A stretch of 64,000 nucleotides of DNA from Adineta vaga (GCA_021613535.1 CP075494.1:16616001-16680000); one strand, 5' to 3'. Positions 45,774-57,635 are shown, counted from the first letter of the stretch. Notes: generated by a model from the sequence alone, not told the origin. Made by a program: numbers and translations.

Positions 45774-46940
45774 ATGTCAAGTTTGAATACATCGGATGAC
45801 TTACTACGATGTCCAATCTCCATGGAATTATTTCGTGATCCAGTCTTAGCACCAGATGGTCATACATATGAAAGACAAGCGATCGAAGTATGGATTCGAA
45901 ATAATGGCACAAGTCCTATAACTCGACAACCATTGTCCATTGAACAATTATATCCAAATCGTACAGTGAAAGAACTTGTTGATATATTTGAAGCATCGTT
46001 ACGACAACGAAATTATCAATTTACATTAGATGTCGATGTGAAGAAAAAGAAACGACGTCCTTTATTTCAAACTTTTGGTAAAAAAATTTATGCTGCTGAG
46101 TGGATTTTAGATAAAAATGATCGACCAGAAATAATTATATTGAAAATTGATAGTACTCGAGCAAAAAAAGAAGCATCTTTTTACGTAGATTTAAGTCGTC
46201 ATCCGCATATTATTCGAACATTTGGTTTTGTTTATGATAAAAGAAATCCTGAGCAACAAGACAATTCAATTTTACTTTTACAAGAATATGCACCAGAAGG
46301 AAGTTTATATGAATTATTACAAGAAAGAACAACAATTCCTGATGAAAAGATTCTGATAGAAATGTTTTTGCAAATTATTGAAGCAATGATATGTTTATCG
46401 TCGAATCATGTTGTTCATGGTGATTTAGCTTGTCGAAATGTTTTAGTCTTTCGTTTCGATGAAAATCAACCGGAAAGAAATATTGTTAAAATCACTGATT
46501 TTGGTCTTAGTCGATATAGTCAATTATATTCGACGACACCCGGTGCAGCTATAACTGTGCTAAACATAGTTCCTATTCGATATGCAGCACCAGAAATATT
46601 TTCATCGGATTCATCAGAGAATTATACAGAAAAATCTGACGTATATTCAATGGGTGTATTGATGTGGGAAGCATATTCGGGAGGTTTAATACCGTGGTTA
46701 AGTATTGATAATGATAATGATGTTATTCGACGAGTTAGAAATGGTGATATACTATCTCAACCATCGAATTGTAGTCAACCATTCTGGTCGATCATTACGA
46801 AAACTTGGTCCATACTTCCGAATGATCGACCAACATTTAGCGAATTAAAACATCTTCTAGCCGCGCAATACTATCATTCAGGTATTGATTATGTTCATTT
46901 TGATTCATATTTTAAAAGAATAAAAATTCAAAAAGTATAG
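45774..46940 (+). CDS. U-box domain fused to a tyrosine-kinase-like domain
   Basis: Single exon of 388 residues. Residues about 8-80 are a U-box (RCPISMELFRDPVLAPDGHT, YERQAIEVWI, SPITRQPL), an E2-binding fold of ubiquitin ligases. Residues about 105-375 are a protein kinase domain: ILKID supplies the beta-3 Lys, HGDLACRNVL the catalytic loop (tyrosine-kinase-like, with G for R after the His), TDFGLSR the DFG, and RYAAPEIF the APE motif. The glycine-rich loop is not evident (FGKKIYAAEW), so ATP binding may be unusual. U-box plus kinase is best known in plants, where the kinase comes first; here the order is reversed. A role linking ubiquitination with phosphorylation is an inference. Confidence 0.85.
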   Translation: MSSLNTSDDLLRCPISMELFRDPVLAPDGHTYERQAIEVWIRNNGTSPITRQPLSIEQLYPNRTVKELVDIFEASLRQRNYQFTLDVDVKKKKRRPLFQTFGKKIYAAEWILDKNDRPEIIILKIDSTRAKKEASFYVDLSRHPHIIRTFGFVYDKRNPEQQDNSILLLQEYAPEGSLYELLQERTTIPDEKILIEMFLQIIEAMICLSSNHVVHGDLACRNVLVFRFDENQPERNIVKITDFGLSRYSQLYSTTPGAAITVLNIVPIRYAAPEIFSSDSSENYTEKSDVYSMGVLMWEAYSGGLIPWLSIDNDNDVIRRVRNGDILSQPSNCSQPFWSIITKTWSILPNDRPTFSELKHLLAAQYYHSGIDYVHFDSYFKRIKIQKV

Positions 46941-47014
46941 GATTAGATTAATTTACTATAGTTGCTGTTTAAATAATAGATTTTTCACTAAAAAATGGAT
47001 TTGAACGTTACAAT

Positions 47015-48680
47015 ATGAACGTTGAATGTGACATTAACCAAATCGAACGAACAAAAACTTCACAAACACAGGAAGAGCAATACAGAAAGCCTACTGAAGA
47101 ATGTATACTACTCGAACAAGTACATTTTTCTTTTACAAAATATGCATTGTCTTGGTTTTTTTGTTTTATTCACATTTGTAGTTAAAACAAGAAGAACCAG
47201 GATCAACCATTCAAAGAAGTAAGTCGCTCACTATACATCTTGGACGATAAAATGTATGCGATTTGGTTAATAATTTGTAGTTATTCTACAAATTAAGTTC
47301 AAAGATATAACTTACATTGTACTGTGAGGCCTGATTAGGTTATACTTTTATGAAATATCTCCTAAGTATAGATTAGGAACGTCACACACACAAAATAAAA
47401 AAAAACATATCAGTTCTATATCAATTCTTTAGATAGACAACGAACTCGTGTACGGCATCGAATAATAAAAAGAGAGGTTTCTGACAGATCAAAGTGTTAT
47501 TATATTAAAATCGTTACAATTATCATGTTTGTCCTGGCTGTTACTGCGGTTTTTGTTGTGCTAGTTGGTCGTAAGTGGTAGTGAAACACTTTTGTTAAAT
47601 AGGGTGGGTGTACAGAAAATATTTTAGGTTCTTCGAGTCGTACTAATGAAGTTAAGAATCCTGGAAAGCCAGGTAAGTCAATCAGTATAATTGATGATAT
47701 CAAAAATTATAGTACTATGAAATTTAATGTTAACAAAATGTTATTTCTCTTCATTTACAGAACAAAATAAATCAGAATGGAACGAAATTGGAATTACAGT
47801 TGCTGGTGGAAATGGAGCTGGAAATCAAACAAATCAACTTCACTTCCCTAGTAAATGCTTGATTGATAGAGACAAAACTATTTTAATTACCGATCTTGGA
47901 AATAATCGTATTGTTAGATGGAAATATGGTTCGAATGACGGTGAAATCATGGCAAATACGTATGAAACTAGAGACCAAAATGATCAGTTAAGTGGTCCAA
48001 GAGATATTATTGCTGACAAACAAACCGATTCTTTTATTATTTGTGAACAATATAGAAAACGAGTAATACGATGGTGGTTTTATCAAAATGAAGTAAAACA
48101 AGAAGTTCTCGTCGATAATATTTCTTGTTATGGTCTAGGAATGGATAAAGATGGATTCCTTTATGTTTCTGATGATGAGAAGAATGAAGTGAGAAAATGG
48201 AGAAAAGGAGATAATGAAGGAATTTTAGTTGCAGGTGGAAATGGAAAAGGAAATGGATTGAATCAACTTGATAGTCCAACTTTTATTTTTGTGGATGAAA
48301 ATTCTTCTATTTATGTATCGGATTGGAAAAATCATCGAATTATGAAATGGAGAAAGAATGCACGACAAGGAATTATTGTAGCTGGTGGAAATGACGAAGG
48401 AAATACTCTCAAACAATTAAGTAATCCTCGAGGAATAATCGTTGATTATTTGCGTCAAATCTATGTATCAGATATGGGTAATAATAGAATAGTACGTTGG
48501 TCTGAAGGAAATACTGAAGGTTCAATTTTTTTTGGTCAATACGGACCAGGAAAAGCATCACATCAGTTGCGACAACCTACTGGTTTATCAATGGATAATC
48601 AAGGTCATTTATATGTTGCCGATTGGGGAAATCATAGAATTCAAAAATTTGAAATTAATCGTCAAAAAATAATTCATTGA
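47015..48680 (+). CDS. Type II membrane protein with NHL-repeat beta-propeller (five exons)
   Basis: Model: 47015-47119, 47182-47218, 47433-47570, 47628-47672 and 47761-48680. All introns have GT..AG ends and the frame is continuous, about 414 residues; the first intron is phase 0 and the rest phase 1. The N-terminal cytoplasmic part is acidic, then basic (RQRTRVRHRIIKRE); a TM segment (IVTIIMFVLAVTAVFVVLVG) follows; exon 4 is a short stalk. The ectodomain has about six NHL-type repeats (GNNRIVRW, LYVSDDEKNEVRKW, IYVSDWKNHRIMKW, IYVSDMGNNRIVRW, LYVADWGNHRIQKF) alternating with VAGGNGxGN turns. NHL propellers bind proteins, RNA or glycans; being extracellular here, glycan or protein binding is more likely. 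Same plan as the genes at 1163, 49257 and 62582. Confidence 0.8.
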
Positions 48681-49256
48681 ATACAACGATTTCTTCAAAT
48701 TTACATATTTAAAAGAAATTTCATACCAATCTATTTATTATTCGTATAACATCATTTATTGCAAAGTAGAATAAAATTAAAACTTGACAAAAAAAAACTC
48801 ATTTCTTTCTTGTTCATTCGTTGAAACACAGAATGATTCGATTTCCTAATCGAAAAATGATGAAATATATGATCTTTGAGATAATGTCATAAATGAATCT
48901 ATTTATACATTGTTTTACACGAACAGAATAGGCAAAAAAGAAGAAATGCTACTGCTCAAACAAAAGCCTTTATGTTTTGAAAGAGTAATTATATAAATAT
49001 ATACATTACTTATTCTTAAAATGAATGAAACAAAATATCTTTCATTGTTTATATATGTAACTATTGTAACATTCTTACTGAAAAAACACCATTTATTTCA
49101 GTCATATGTCTAGAAAATTTAAGAAAAAAACAAAAAAGTACTTTCCAGTCTTTCTTTCTTTCTTTAAAGAAAAAAATGAAGTTTATTTCACTTGTAATCA
49201 TAAAACAATATTCAATCATTTCTTGAGAAAATAAATTTTTGTTTAATCCTGTTGAT
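48681..49256. other. Intergenic
   Basis: AT-rich with homopolymer runs; no gene or repeat supported. Confidence 0.4.
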
Positions 49257-50028
49257 ATGAAGAAAACTGTTCAACAACCAAAAAAATTTGACATTAAAAA
49301 TAAAAATCAAGAAGATAATTTATCAACAAAAAAATCCAAGTTTGTTGTTTTCTTTTCATATAATTCATTATTTGTTTATTAATTTTTCAAATAATTAGAT
49401 GTTCTCTTTCACGATGTATATGTATTCAATTATTAATTCTATTATATCTTCTTGTATTAGCAGCGATTATTATTCCAATTCTTGTTATTGCACTTGGTAA
49501 GTTGAGAACAAAAAATATTCTTATTTATTTGTTTTCATTTTCTAGATCTCTCAAATACAAAACGTAAGTAATTAAATTGAGATATTTTGTTTTTTATATT
49601 AATATAATATTATTTTTGTAGCATGTGCAAACACATATAGTGAGACTTTTACAAATCTTGTCATACCAACAACAGCTCAATGTACAAATTGGCAAACTTT
49701 TACAGCTACTTTAAATTGTAAAAGTTATTTAAAAATGCGTATTTATGGTTCAAATGATCCAGAAGGTGTAACTATAACAGATTCATTTGTTGTTACTGAA
49801 CTTGCAGTAGCTTTAAAATATAATGGTACAATTACGCTTAATTTAAATGGATTTTTTTGGAGTGTTAATACATGTTGGACTGGTGGTTATGGAATAAATT
49901 CAAACGGTTATTGTTCTTGTGGTACTGGTTATGCTATTAGACCATGTGTACCAAATACCTATTGGGGAGGAATCGCTGGTCCAACATGTAATGCACAATC
50001 ACAAACTGTATCAATTTATTTTGAATGA
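49257..50028 (+). CDS. Small type II membrane protein with Cys-rich ectodomain (four exons)
   Basis: Model: 49257-49339, 49399-49496, 49546-49563 (18 bp) and 49622-50028, about 201 residues. Exon 1 is a basic, Gln/Lys-rich cytoplasmic part. Exon 2 is one long TM segment (LLILLYLLVLAAIIIPILVI) preceded by CSLSRCIC, like the Cys cluster before the TM in the gene at 1163. Exon 3 adds six residues of stalk in phase 1. The ectodomain is unassigned: a beta-rich pattern with NWQTFTATLNC, NGTITLNLNGFFW and a Cys/Gly-rich end (CWTGGYG, CSCGTGY). Function unknown. It lies about 0.6 kb after the NHL gene in the same orientation, and both share the stalk/phase-1 layout. Confidence 0.7.
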
Positions 50029-50887
50029 ACTAAATCAAAATTATTAAATTTTATTTGAAAAAGAAAAGACTTGAAAGAAGAAATTGTTTGTCTATTCGCA
50101 TTTCATTGATTGAAAAAAAAATTGTAAAAATGAAAATAAGAATTTTTTTCGTAAAATATATGATAACTATGCGAAAGAGCTGAACGAAACATCGAGTATG
50201 GATGTAGGTGGGTGAAGATACAGTTAGAGCCACATCCACCCTCGACCTCTATATGGGTCGATTATTTTTAATTTTTGGAATTATTGTTATATTATCAATA
50301 GGATTATATACATGGATAAAACGATATTTAATGAAAGAACATTTATTTATATTCATTCAACAGAGAAAGAATTGATTTTTATCAGAAGATGTTTGATGTA
50401 CATTAAAACTGAAAAAAAGAACAATTCCAAACTCACATTCATATTTTTTTTAAGGATCTGTAATTAACTATATCGGTTTTAACATTCCTAAATAGATCAA
50501 CAAATATTGTGATAATATCACAGTGATATTAATATGAAAATATGTCCAGTCAAACTAAGTGAATTTTCTGAGATAAGTTACAGAGCTGCCATAGGACGTT
50601 TCATTCTACATACTATTGATCTTATCACGTCCGATCTTTATAAAAATATTGAAGATAACTTTCCTTCCTTTTTCATAAGTATGCTATTTTTGACATATTT
50701 AATATAATAATTAAACAATGGTATATTATTTTCTTTGACATTCTTTTTTTCATTCATCAAATCAAATAGTTAAATATCCATCATGATAAAAGAATTTGAG
50801 AATGAGCGTTGTTTTTTTGTTTTCTCTCATCCACTCCCATGGAATGCGGGTCTAACAATCTAGAGTGAAGCGGAATCGAGCAACATT
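50029..50887. other. Intergenic
   Basis: Holds the hairpin copy at 50194-50247 and a short palindromic stretch near 50509-50532 (TGATAATATCACAGTGATAT). No gene supported. Confidence 0.4.
50194..50247. repeat. Telomere-like hairpin element, short copy
   Basis: CGAGTATGGATGTAGGTGGG faces CCACATCCACCCTCG across about 15 bases. The arms are diverged but still complementary. It begins about 165 bases after the preceding gene's stop. Confidence 0.6.
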
Positions 50888-52744
50888 TTAATTGTTCCAC
50901 AAACCAACATTATTTATATAGTTTTCAGTGAGGTTTTTCAAACCGCTACTTTCATCATAGATTAGGCACATCAATCCCTTATGAAAGTTTTCCATAAAAT
51001 CGCAGGCTTCTTTATACGTGAGGTTATCATTTGCTTCATTGACTGCCAAACCCTTCAGTTCATCACGGTTGTTCATTAGGAGTTTTAGAAAGTTGTCGTA
51101 GGAACCAATAATAGTTTTAGCCATTTCTTTTAGATGACTATGACGCACGAGTACATCAGCAACGATTTCCAACGGTGGCTTTTGAAACATAGATTTCATG
51201 TGTTCAATTACTTTCTTGAGATTTTCATTATTTCTACCATTAAAAAGTTGTTTACGTTGGTCCACAGTGAAATTAGTATGAAAAGAGAAGCACACTAGAC
51301 AACTAGACACATAGAGAAGTTTTCTTGACATCAATAATTTGATAAAACGAATCACAGAGCCTTCTCCTTGACGACTCCAATCTTTATATTGGGTGCTCAC
51401 ATGCATGGTGTTCCAGAATCGTGTAAAGTCGCGAAGGAGAAATTTTGGTACATGATCCTCAAAACTATTCCACAAACTATGGTCTTCATACAGATAGCGA
51501 CTTAGAAGGTTGTCTAATACTCTTTCATAGGCTTCTTTATTGCCCACTACGTGTGCTTCGATTAAAAGAGCCATTCGACGAGCGAGGTTATTATTTGTAT
51601 CTAGCTCATTGCCGATGTTGTGAACCAAACTTGTACTAAAAACCATTACATCGAAGATTCCCTCTCGACCAACGGACATCTTAGCAACTTTGTTTATAAT
51701 TTTTTGAATATCTGAAAAGCATTTCTGATGCCTATAGTCTACTTGACTATCAATTAACAAAAACCAATCGATATCACTACCATCGGTATATTCATTGCGA
51801 GCGAGAGATCCTAATATGATAATACTCATATCGTTAGAATTACAATGCGCACATAGCTTGTCTGTAAGTTCCCGTTGAGTACCAGCTGCCAATTTACGCG
51901 CTTTATTAATATATTCCCATGAAGTACGAAGCTTCTTTTCTAGTTTTCGTATACTGGAAGAATCATCTTCCATAGTTTCGGCTTGTGACTCATGGGCTTC
52001 ACTTTGGTCCTAAAATAAAATCAGTTTTAGATGGTTATATGACAAATATATTTGAGACTTAAACGTTCGCTGCATTGGAAACGAGATCATCTACATTGAA
52101 TTGTCACGATCTTGAGGGTGTAGGGTGGGTGAAATTTCACCCAACTACCCATTCCAACTCCCGTTGACCTTCTCTGGGACCTAAGCTACCACTGATGAAA
52201 GTTTGGTGACTCTAGTTATACCAGGGACTGAATGCATAGCGGACAGGCAGAAAAACATTCTTTTTTAGATATGTATAGATATATAGAAGATATTTCAGAG
52301 TACTCGGAATGGATCATTTCTTCTCCAAAATTTGTAGTTGATTTGAATACTCTTTTCTTATAAGAAGTCTTTCATATAAACGTAGCGCCAGATAAGACAG
52401 AAAAACGATTGATCTCAATCATACAATTATCACTGATTAAGAAATGTTCCATTTCTAATTGGTGTCAGTGTTTGACGAATAGAATACTTTTTACACGACA
52501 TCTAGCTGAAACTCACCGCATTGATAGGTTCACCTGTGCTAGCGGCATTGTTGTCATAGGATGTCATGCCACTGGCACTGTGCGACACTGAGTCAGTTGT
52601 GGGTGAACTAGTAGATAAAATTCCCGAAGTCGATTGTTGCGTGGGAATTAAGCCGACTATATCCACAATGTTTGGATCAAAACCAGAATTCTTTTCAGAC
52701 CTTTCATCAACTGCTTCTCTAACATGAGGTTCCATATTAGCCAT
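50888..52744 (-). CDS. Nucleotidyltransferase-fold protein (two exons)
   Basis: Exon 1 runs 52744-52517 and exon 2 52009-50888, joined by a 507-bp phase-0 intron (GTGAGT..TTTTAG), about 449 residues. Exon 1 is a low-complexity Ser/Thr-rich N-terminus. Exon 2 has the nucleotidyltransferase signature ILGSLARNEYTDGSDIDWFL (G-S, then D-x-D), and a later FDVMVF may hold the third acidic residue. The C-terminal ~200 residues are helical without a recognised name. The GS-x10-DxD pattern is shared by PII-uridylyltransferase-like, DUF294-like and cGAS/CD-NTase enzymes; I cannot choose between them. More balanced base composition than the neighbours makes acquisition from bacteria plausible but untested. 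A telomere-like hairpin lies inside the intron. Confidence 0.7.
52111..52163. repeat. Telomere-like hairpin element inside an intron
   Basis: CTTGAGGGTGTAGGGTGGGT, then AAATTTCACCCAACTACCC and further C-rich sequence. It lies within the 507-bp intron of the nucleotidyltransferase gene, which is far longer than most introns here. Confidence 0.65.
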
Positions 52745-55042
52745 GAGTATTAGAGAATGTGAGCAACCCCTTTAGCCAATGCTTGCCAAGCGAGTGTTCT
52801 GAAAGACAAAATATTTAAAGAAAATTACAATAATCTCTCAAATAGGTGCACTGACGTACGAATTAAGATTGAATAAAAGCTGAATAATTAGTATATAGGA
52901 TATTTTAGTACCGGATTCGCTCAGGTGCTACTTCCAGCTAGGATCACATTGATTTCAAATAGAACTCGACGAGCTATACTTATCTCCACCATCACGCTCA
53001 TCTATGAAATCCCCTCAAAAACGAAATTTATCCTTAAACGACAGTAGTTCCAAATTTAGTTCGATCAGGTCCACTATTCTCACATATTAGTATGAAAGAT
53101 TGAGGAATTTATTGCTGAGAAATGTGCAAACTACTAATGAACGTCGACTTAAACGCGCGTAACGCGATGACATATTGGCGAGAATTTTAGCATCTTTTCT
53201 CATAGACTATAATGTCTTTCAAAATTTTCTTTTTTTTCTCTAGAATATGTACCTCATAGTCATCTATCATTTCTAAAAAAATCAGCTCGATTGAATGCAC
53301 CATTCGGAATTTTTTGATAAAATACATGTCATAACACGATGATGAAAAACGGACAAAATTCTAATAGTGCTATGATTCTTTGCTATTTTTCTGCGAATTT
53401 ATGATACATCGAAAGAGACATTCATTTCATGTTTTGCAGCTCACATCTTGATATCTTTATAGTTAAATCCAGTTTCCGAAATAGACACTCTATTCTTATG
53501 CAAAATCGATTTTATCGATGTAACACGGTAATGCTAGTTTTCGAACCAGAGCTTTCACTACCTATTTTAGAAGCCTCTCCTGCTACATAAAGTTAGGATA
53601 GAATACCTTCTGTCATAATTATAGAGAATAAACGTTAAATTTGGTAGATTTAGTCATATCAAGTCAAAAATCACTCGTAGCAAATTAGACAGGATATCTT
53701 TCCTATCCCGATACTTACATACATGCATAGACTTCACCCACTCTCATATGTATCCATTTTTATTCACCGCACATTCACCATTATTGTCATACTGCATATC
53801 GACACAAATCGTCGCTTACTACCATTCAAGTCAAATCCTGTCAAATCCAAATCTAGGATTTGACTGGAATTGGATTTGTTGCACCCCTAATTGAAAAGCA
53901 AGGACAAAATGCAAAACACGTCATCACGTTACGAAAAAATTTTGCAAAGTATAACCTTTCGAAAATAAAAATATATTCATCAGATAGCTCATAGAAAATT
54001 AGCTGTAGGCTTATATTTTGAGAAGAAAACTGTTGGATCTTATTGGTGAAAAATAAACAATACTGACTTTTCGTAACGCGATGATGATATAAATAGAGTA
54101 GTATTGGTGAAGCTCGCCTATCAGAACAATAATGAATAAAAAACTCAATGGTTTCCGAAAACATATACCTATTATAACAGTCTTAAATTATTCTAATCAA
54201 CTTATTATATACCGAGCTGTTCCAGTAAAATAATTGAATTGATTAGCGAGTTAAACATTGAGTTTTTTATAAGGTATTAATGACCTCAATGAGAACTTCT
54301 CAAAGTAAGGAGTTCGATATCACATCACCAGAGGTGACGCGTTATGCGTTTAAGCCGCGACGTGTCATGTTCGCATTGACAAAAAAAATATCACTGGTTG
54401 TTTCATTTCATCCAATCAATGAAAAACATTTTATGATTATGATTGATCGAAAATTATCGAGTATAGAAAAAGAAATTTTTAAAATTAGTGGATAAAGTAT
54501 TTCTTATGGAAATATATTATTCTTAGTCAAAATAGAAATAGTTGTGTTCGAGATGAACTTTATCGCACCAAATTTAAATATTCATTGGTTTATATGTAGC
54601 AACCAATGACAAGTTTTTAAATATGCGTAAGCTAAGACTCTGAACCCGAACAGACAGAAAAGTGAATTAACGATAAAACTGAAATAAGACGTCCGATTGG
54701 CGCATTATGAGGTAAATCGTCTAAGAAAGATGAGTTGTGGCATAGAGAGAATAATGGATTTCAGAGGCGGTTAAAAAGCACTAATGCATTTTTATGTAGA
54801 ATTCATTTTTATTTTTAAAGACTGAAACTTTATAAAAAAAACTAGTTTATATAAAATTATTATTTTTTGTAAATGTTTTTTAGTTTGAATGAAAATAAAA
54901 GAGTTCAACTTGCGACATCGAAATGTTGATTACGCGGTTATATCAGTTGTATCCATCAATGGAAAAATGGTTTATGGATATTAAAAATAAAATTAAAAAT
55001 AATAGACATTGTTTTCTCAATAAATTTAGGTTTAGCTTATAG
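52745..55042. other. Intergenic, no supported gene
   Basis: About 2.3 kb with mixed composition. A small palindrome near 53832-53856 (GTCAAATCC..GGATTTGAC) followed by TTGGATTTGTTGCACCCC could be an element end, but no partner was found. Frames at 53853-54164 (minus) and 54280-54495 have no recognisable features. Confidence 0.4.
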
Positions 55043-56125
55043 TTATTATCTATTCGTACTAAATTTATTACAATTGATTATCCAACTCAATCGATATTCA
55101 ATAATCTTCGATTAAAATCTCGAATCTCTTCAACATTAGAATGTTCTTGTCAACAGATAATTATTCCATACAATTCATTTATTTCAATTAATCCTCATTT
55201 TCATCAACTATGTTCAAGTGATTTTATCAATATGAATTCGAATTGGACAAATGTACTCTATTCGTACGGAATCGATGATGAACATTCTTATGATGATTAT
55301 CGTCTATTTGCTTTACCACAATTTCGTACATTATCTTCGTTATGTGATCTTTCGAAGACAACTGTTATGAATAATTTAAATCGATTTAGTTCGAAGATAT
55401 TAATCAGTAAACAAATTCAATCGTATGAGATCATTCAATCTCAAATTGAAAATGCAGTTACACGATTTCGTTCAGCATTATGTAGAACATTTGTTTTGAC
55501 ATTGAATTTTATTCGAGAAATGTTTCAAGGAAATGGAATTGTTTCATCGATCTATTCGAATTGGTATTTTCAAACATTAAGAAAAGAATCATTGGCTTTT
55601 TTATGGACAAAACCACGTTCATATGGAAATGAAAACAATTGTTCTTGTGAAACAAATTCAATGTGTAGTTCACCGGCAATGATTGAAAATTTATCAATAC
55701 CTGGTTTTCGAATTGGTTGTTATGTAATAGATTCTCTTTTACAATCAACTTTGGAATGTCTTTATAATATTAGTTGTATCAATTTAATGAAATCTTTCTA
55801 TTCTGTACAGGATGTTACCGTTATACCATTGAATACAAATCTTTCTTCTACAAATGAAACTGTTCAAAGTCTTGTTGATCGTCTGTTGATTGATGAATGG
55901 AAATTCAATATTTCTTATGAAAATTATTATCGTACTTGTTCACCACGTTCATGTCGATATTCAATTGAAGAACGTGCTGATCCATTATATATTATAATAA
56001 CAATTATTGGATTTTATGGTGGATTAACTGTAGCATTGAAAATCGTCGCTCCTCTTCTAATGAATATCGGTCGACACTTTTTCAGACGTTTTCAAAATAG
56101 GATTGGTGTTGAAAATCCTTGTTAA
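55043..56125 (+). CDS. Two-TM Cys-rich membrane protein family, 5'-truncated member
   Basis: The frame is open from a TAG at 55040-55042 to the stop at 56125; the first ATG is at 55232, well inside the homologous region, so the start is missing or lies in an unseen exon. Compared with the minus-strand members at 57.7-62.2 kb it has the ectodomain (CSCQQIIIPYNSFISINPHF, ..FRIGCYVIDSLLQSTLECL..) and the C-terminal TM (IIITIIGFYGGLTVALKIVA) with a basic tail, but the N-terminal TM is not in frame. The Cys-rich ectodomain and C-terminal TM with a Gly motif recall DEG/ENaC-type topology, but no diagnostic motif supports that assignment. Possibly a decaying copy. Confidence 0.6.
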   Translation, partial: LLSIRTKFITIDYPTQSIFNNLRLKSRISSTLECSCQQIIIPYNSFISINPHFHQLCSSDFINMNSNWTNVLYSYGIDDEHSYDDYRLFALPQFRTLSSLCDLSKTTVMNNLNRFSSKILISKQIQSYEIIQSQIENAVTRFRSALCRTFVLTLNFIREMFQGNGIVSSIYSNWYFQTLRKESLAFLWTKPRSYGNENNCSCETNSMCSSPAMIENLSIPGFRIGCYVIDSLLQSTLECLYNISCINLMKSFYSVQDVTVIPLNTNLSSTNETVQSLVDRLLIDEWKFNISYENYYRTCSPRSCRYSIEERADPLYIIITIIGFYGGLTVALKIVAPLLMNIGRHFFRRFQNRIGVENPC

Positions 56126-56660
56126 TCAAGTTTTATTTGCTTAAGTGAAAAGGCAACATTATTTTTCTTCATGATTATCTTGATGAATTTTTTTCGTTTT
56201 AAATCGTGTAACTACCTATAAAAACTAGGTACGAGTCGCTCCTCTCAACATGATTGTGCCTTGTTGAGTCATAAAAAAAAGAAAAGAGAATGTATCCTGT
56301 TCTTCAGAGTTTCTTTCCGTTCGTTCCCTCATTTATTTTTGTTGTTTAATCTTCCTCCGCTGCTTTGCTTTCACTATTTAAAAAAAATATTAACTAATAC
56401 AGTGCTTGATTGTGATACGCTTTGCATTGATGTAGCTTCAGCCTTAACATTTTTCTCTTTTCTCTACTCTAACTTATATATTATTCTGAAAACACGCGAG
56501 TATGACAATTTAAAGCACAATAAAAAAAGAAAACAAATGATAAAGCTTTGTACTTATATACCACAACGGAAAGAATCAAGAAGAGAAAAAAGAACATTTA
56601 TTAGTCTCTAGTCAGTGCATATTTTATATATTCCTTATTCTCACCTACAATGTTCAACAT

Positions 56661-56716
56661 ATTGAGAGTGGGTGTAGATTATTAGCTAGTGTCCACCCCA
56701 CACCCACACCCTCAAC
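56661..56716. repeat. Telomere-like hairpin element
   Basis: ATTGAGAGTGGGTGTAG on the left; CACCCCACACCCACACCCTC followed by AAC on the right, about 18 bases apart. Confidence 0.7.
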
Positions 56717-56975
56717 AAATAGGAATTGTTAGTTTTGATAATAAATAAATGTGCTCATAGAAATCATCTAGATATCTATAAACGATTACCATTCTATTTA
56801 TGATTGAATTCAATTAAATATAAACACGACATGTGTTCTTCTTATTTTACTATTTCTTTTTTTTTTTGAAAATGTGTGTGTGAATAAAAACAAATATAAA
56901 ATGGAAGAAATGATGTATTGTTTAAATAAACATATGAAGGAGTGTATTATTCGTTGACGTAGTATTGCAATGCCA

Positions 56976-57001
56976 TTGACGTCAACATGAAACTATAAAT
57001 A
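56976..57001 (+). promoter_or_regulatory. CRE-like palindrome and TATA box
   Basis: TTGACGTCAA (56976-56985) contains a full TGACGTCA CRE/ATF-type site and sits 8 bases before TATAAATA (56994-57001). A half-site GACGT lies upstream at 56956. The ATG of the next gene is 71 bases after the TATA box. A bZIP-regulated promoter is an inference. Confidence 0.55.
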
Positions 57002-57071
57002 CGCGATTGCTTCATACAGGTTTTTTTCTTTTCTATTCTATACTTTATTCAAATAAAATACTTTTTGACAC

Positions 57072-57473
57072 ATGGCAACAGTTTTCATACAATTCATATG
57101 GATTGCTATAATTCAAGCATGTTTAGCAAGAAGTTATTCGTCGTCGAGAAGTAGGAGTAGAAGTGGTGGTAGTGCTAGTAGCAGTAGCAGTGGTAGTACT
57201 GGTTCATTATCGACGGGTGGTATTATAGGCATTGCATGTGCGGCTACTTTTGTGTATGTTATATTGATGATAATATTGGTTTACTTCAGAGTAAAACGAA
57301 TTCGGAGACAAAGAAAAGCTAATTTACCGATAGCAGTACAAATGGCTTTAGCTCAAGAAGAAAATCAATATAAACCACCTGGTTTTAATCAAGCACAACC
57401 TTACAATCAAACATCACGACATTCTGCATTTAATTATCAAAAAGATCCAACAAAATTGATTCCAGTTTCATAA
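57072..57473 (+). CDS. Small type I membrane protein with Ser-rich ectodomain
   Basis: 133 residues in one exon. Signal peptide (1-19), a low-complexity Ser/Arg/Gly ectodomain (about 20-48), a TM segment (GIIGIACAATFVYVILMIIL) and a basic cytoplasmic tail with KRIRRQRK, then a Pro/Gln/Tyr-rich end. No family recognised. It has the best-defined promoter in the window. Small single-TM proteins of this shape can act as adaptors or regulators, but nothing specific is visible. Confidence 0.65.
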   Translation: MATVFIQFIWIAIIQACLARSYSSSRSRSRSGGSASSSSSGSTGSLSTGGIIGIACAATFVYVILMIILVYFRVKRIRRQRKANLPIAVQMALAQEENQYKPPGFNQAQPYNQTSRHSAFNYQKDPTKLIPVS

Positions 57474-57635
57474 AATATAATTATCTTTAACTAATTAAAA
57501 CTATTAATAGTTTATATTTCGATCTTTTTTTTCTTTTTATTCAATAATATTCAGATTGATCACTATAGAAATCAAACTAATTTCTTTAATATATATATAT
57601 ATAATTTGTCGACATTCTCCAATACTATAATCATC

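Larger units (their letters stand above)
56126..57071. other. Intergenic, includes hairpin copy and a promoter
   Basis: Contains the telomere-like hairpin at 56661-56716 and the putative promoter at 56976-57001. The frame at 56261-56611 is unsupported. Confidence 0.45.

Noticed and set aside
53853-54164. 103-codon minus-strand frame
   Set aside because: No recognisable features; lies in a region without other coding signals.
54280-54495. 71-codon frame near a repeat-like region
   Set aside because: Too short and unsupported; could be a remnant but no family could be named.
56261-56611. 116-codon frame between two genes
   Set aside because: Hydrophobic and low-complexity without a signal-peptide or homologue pattern.
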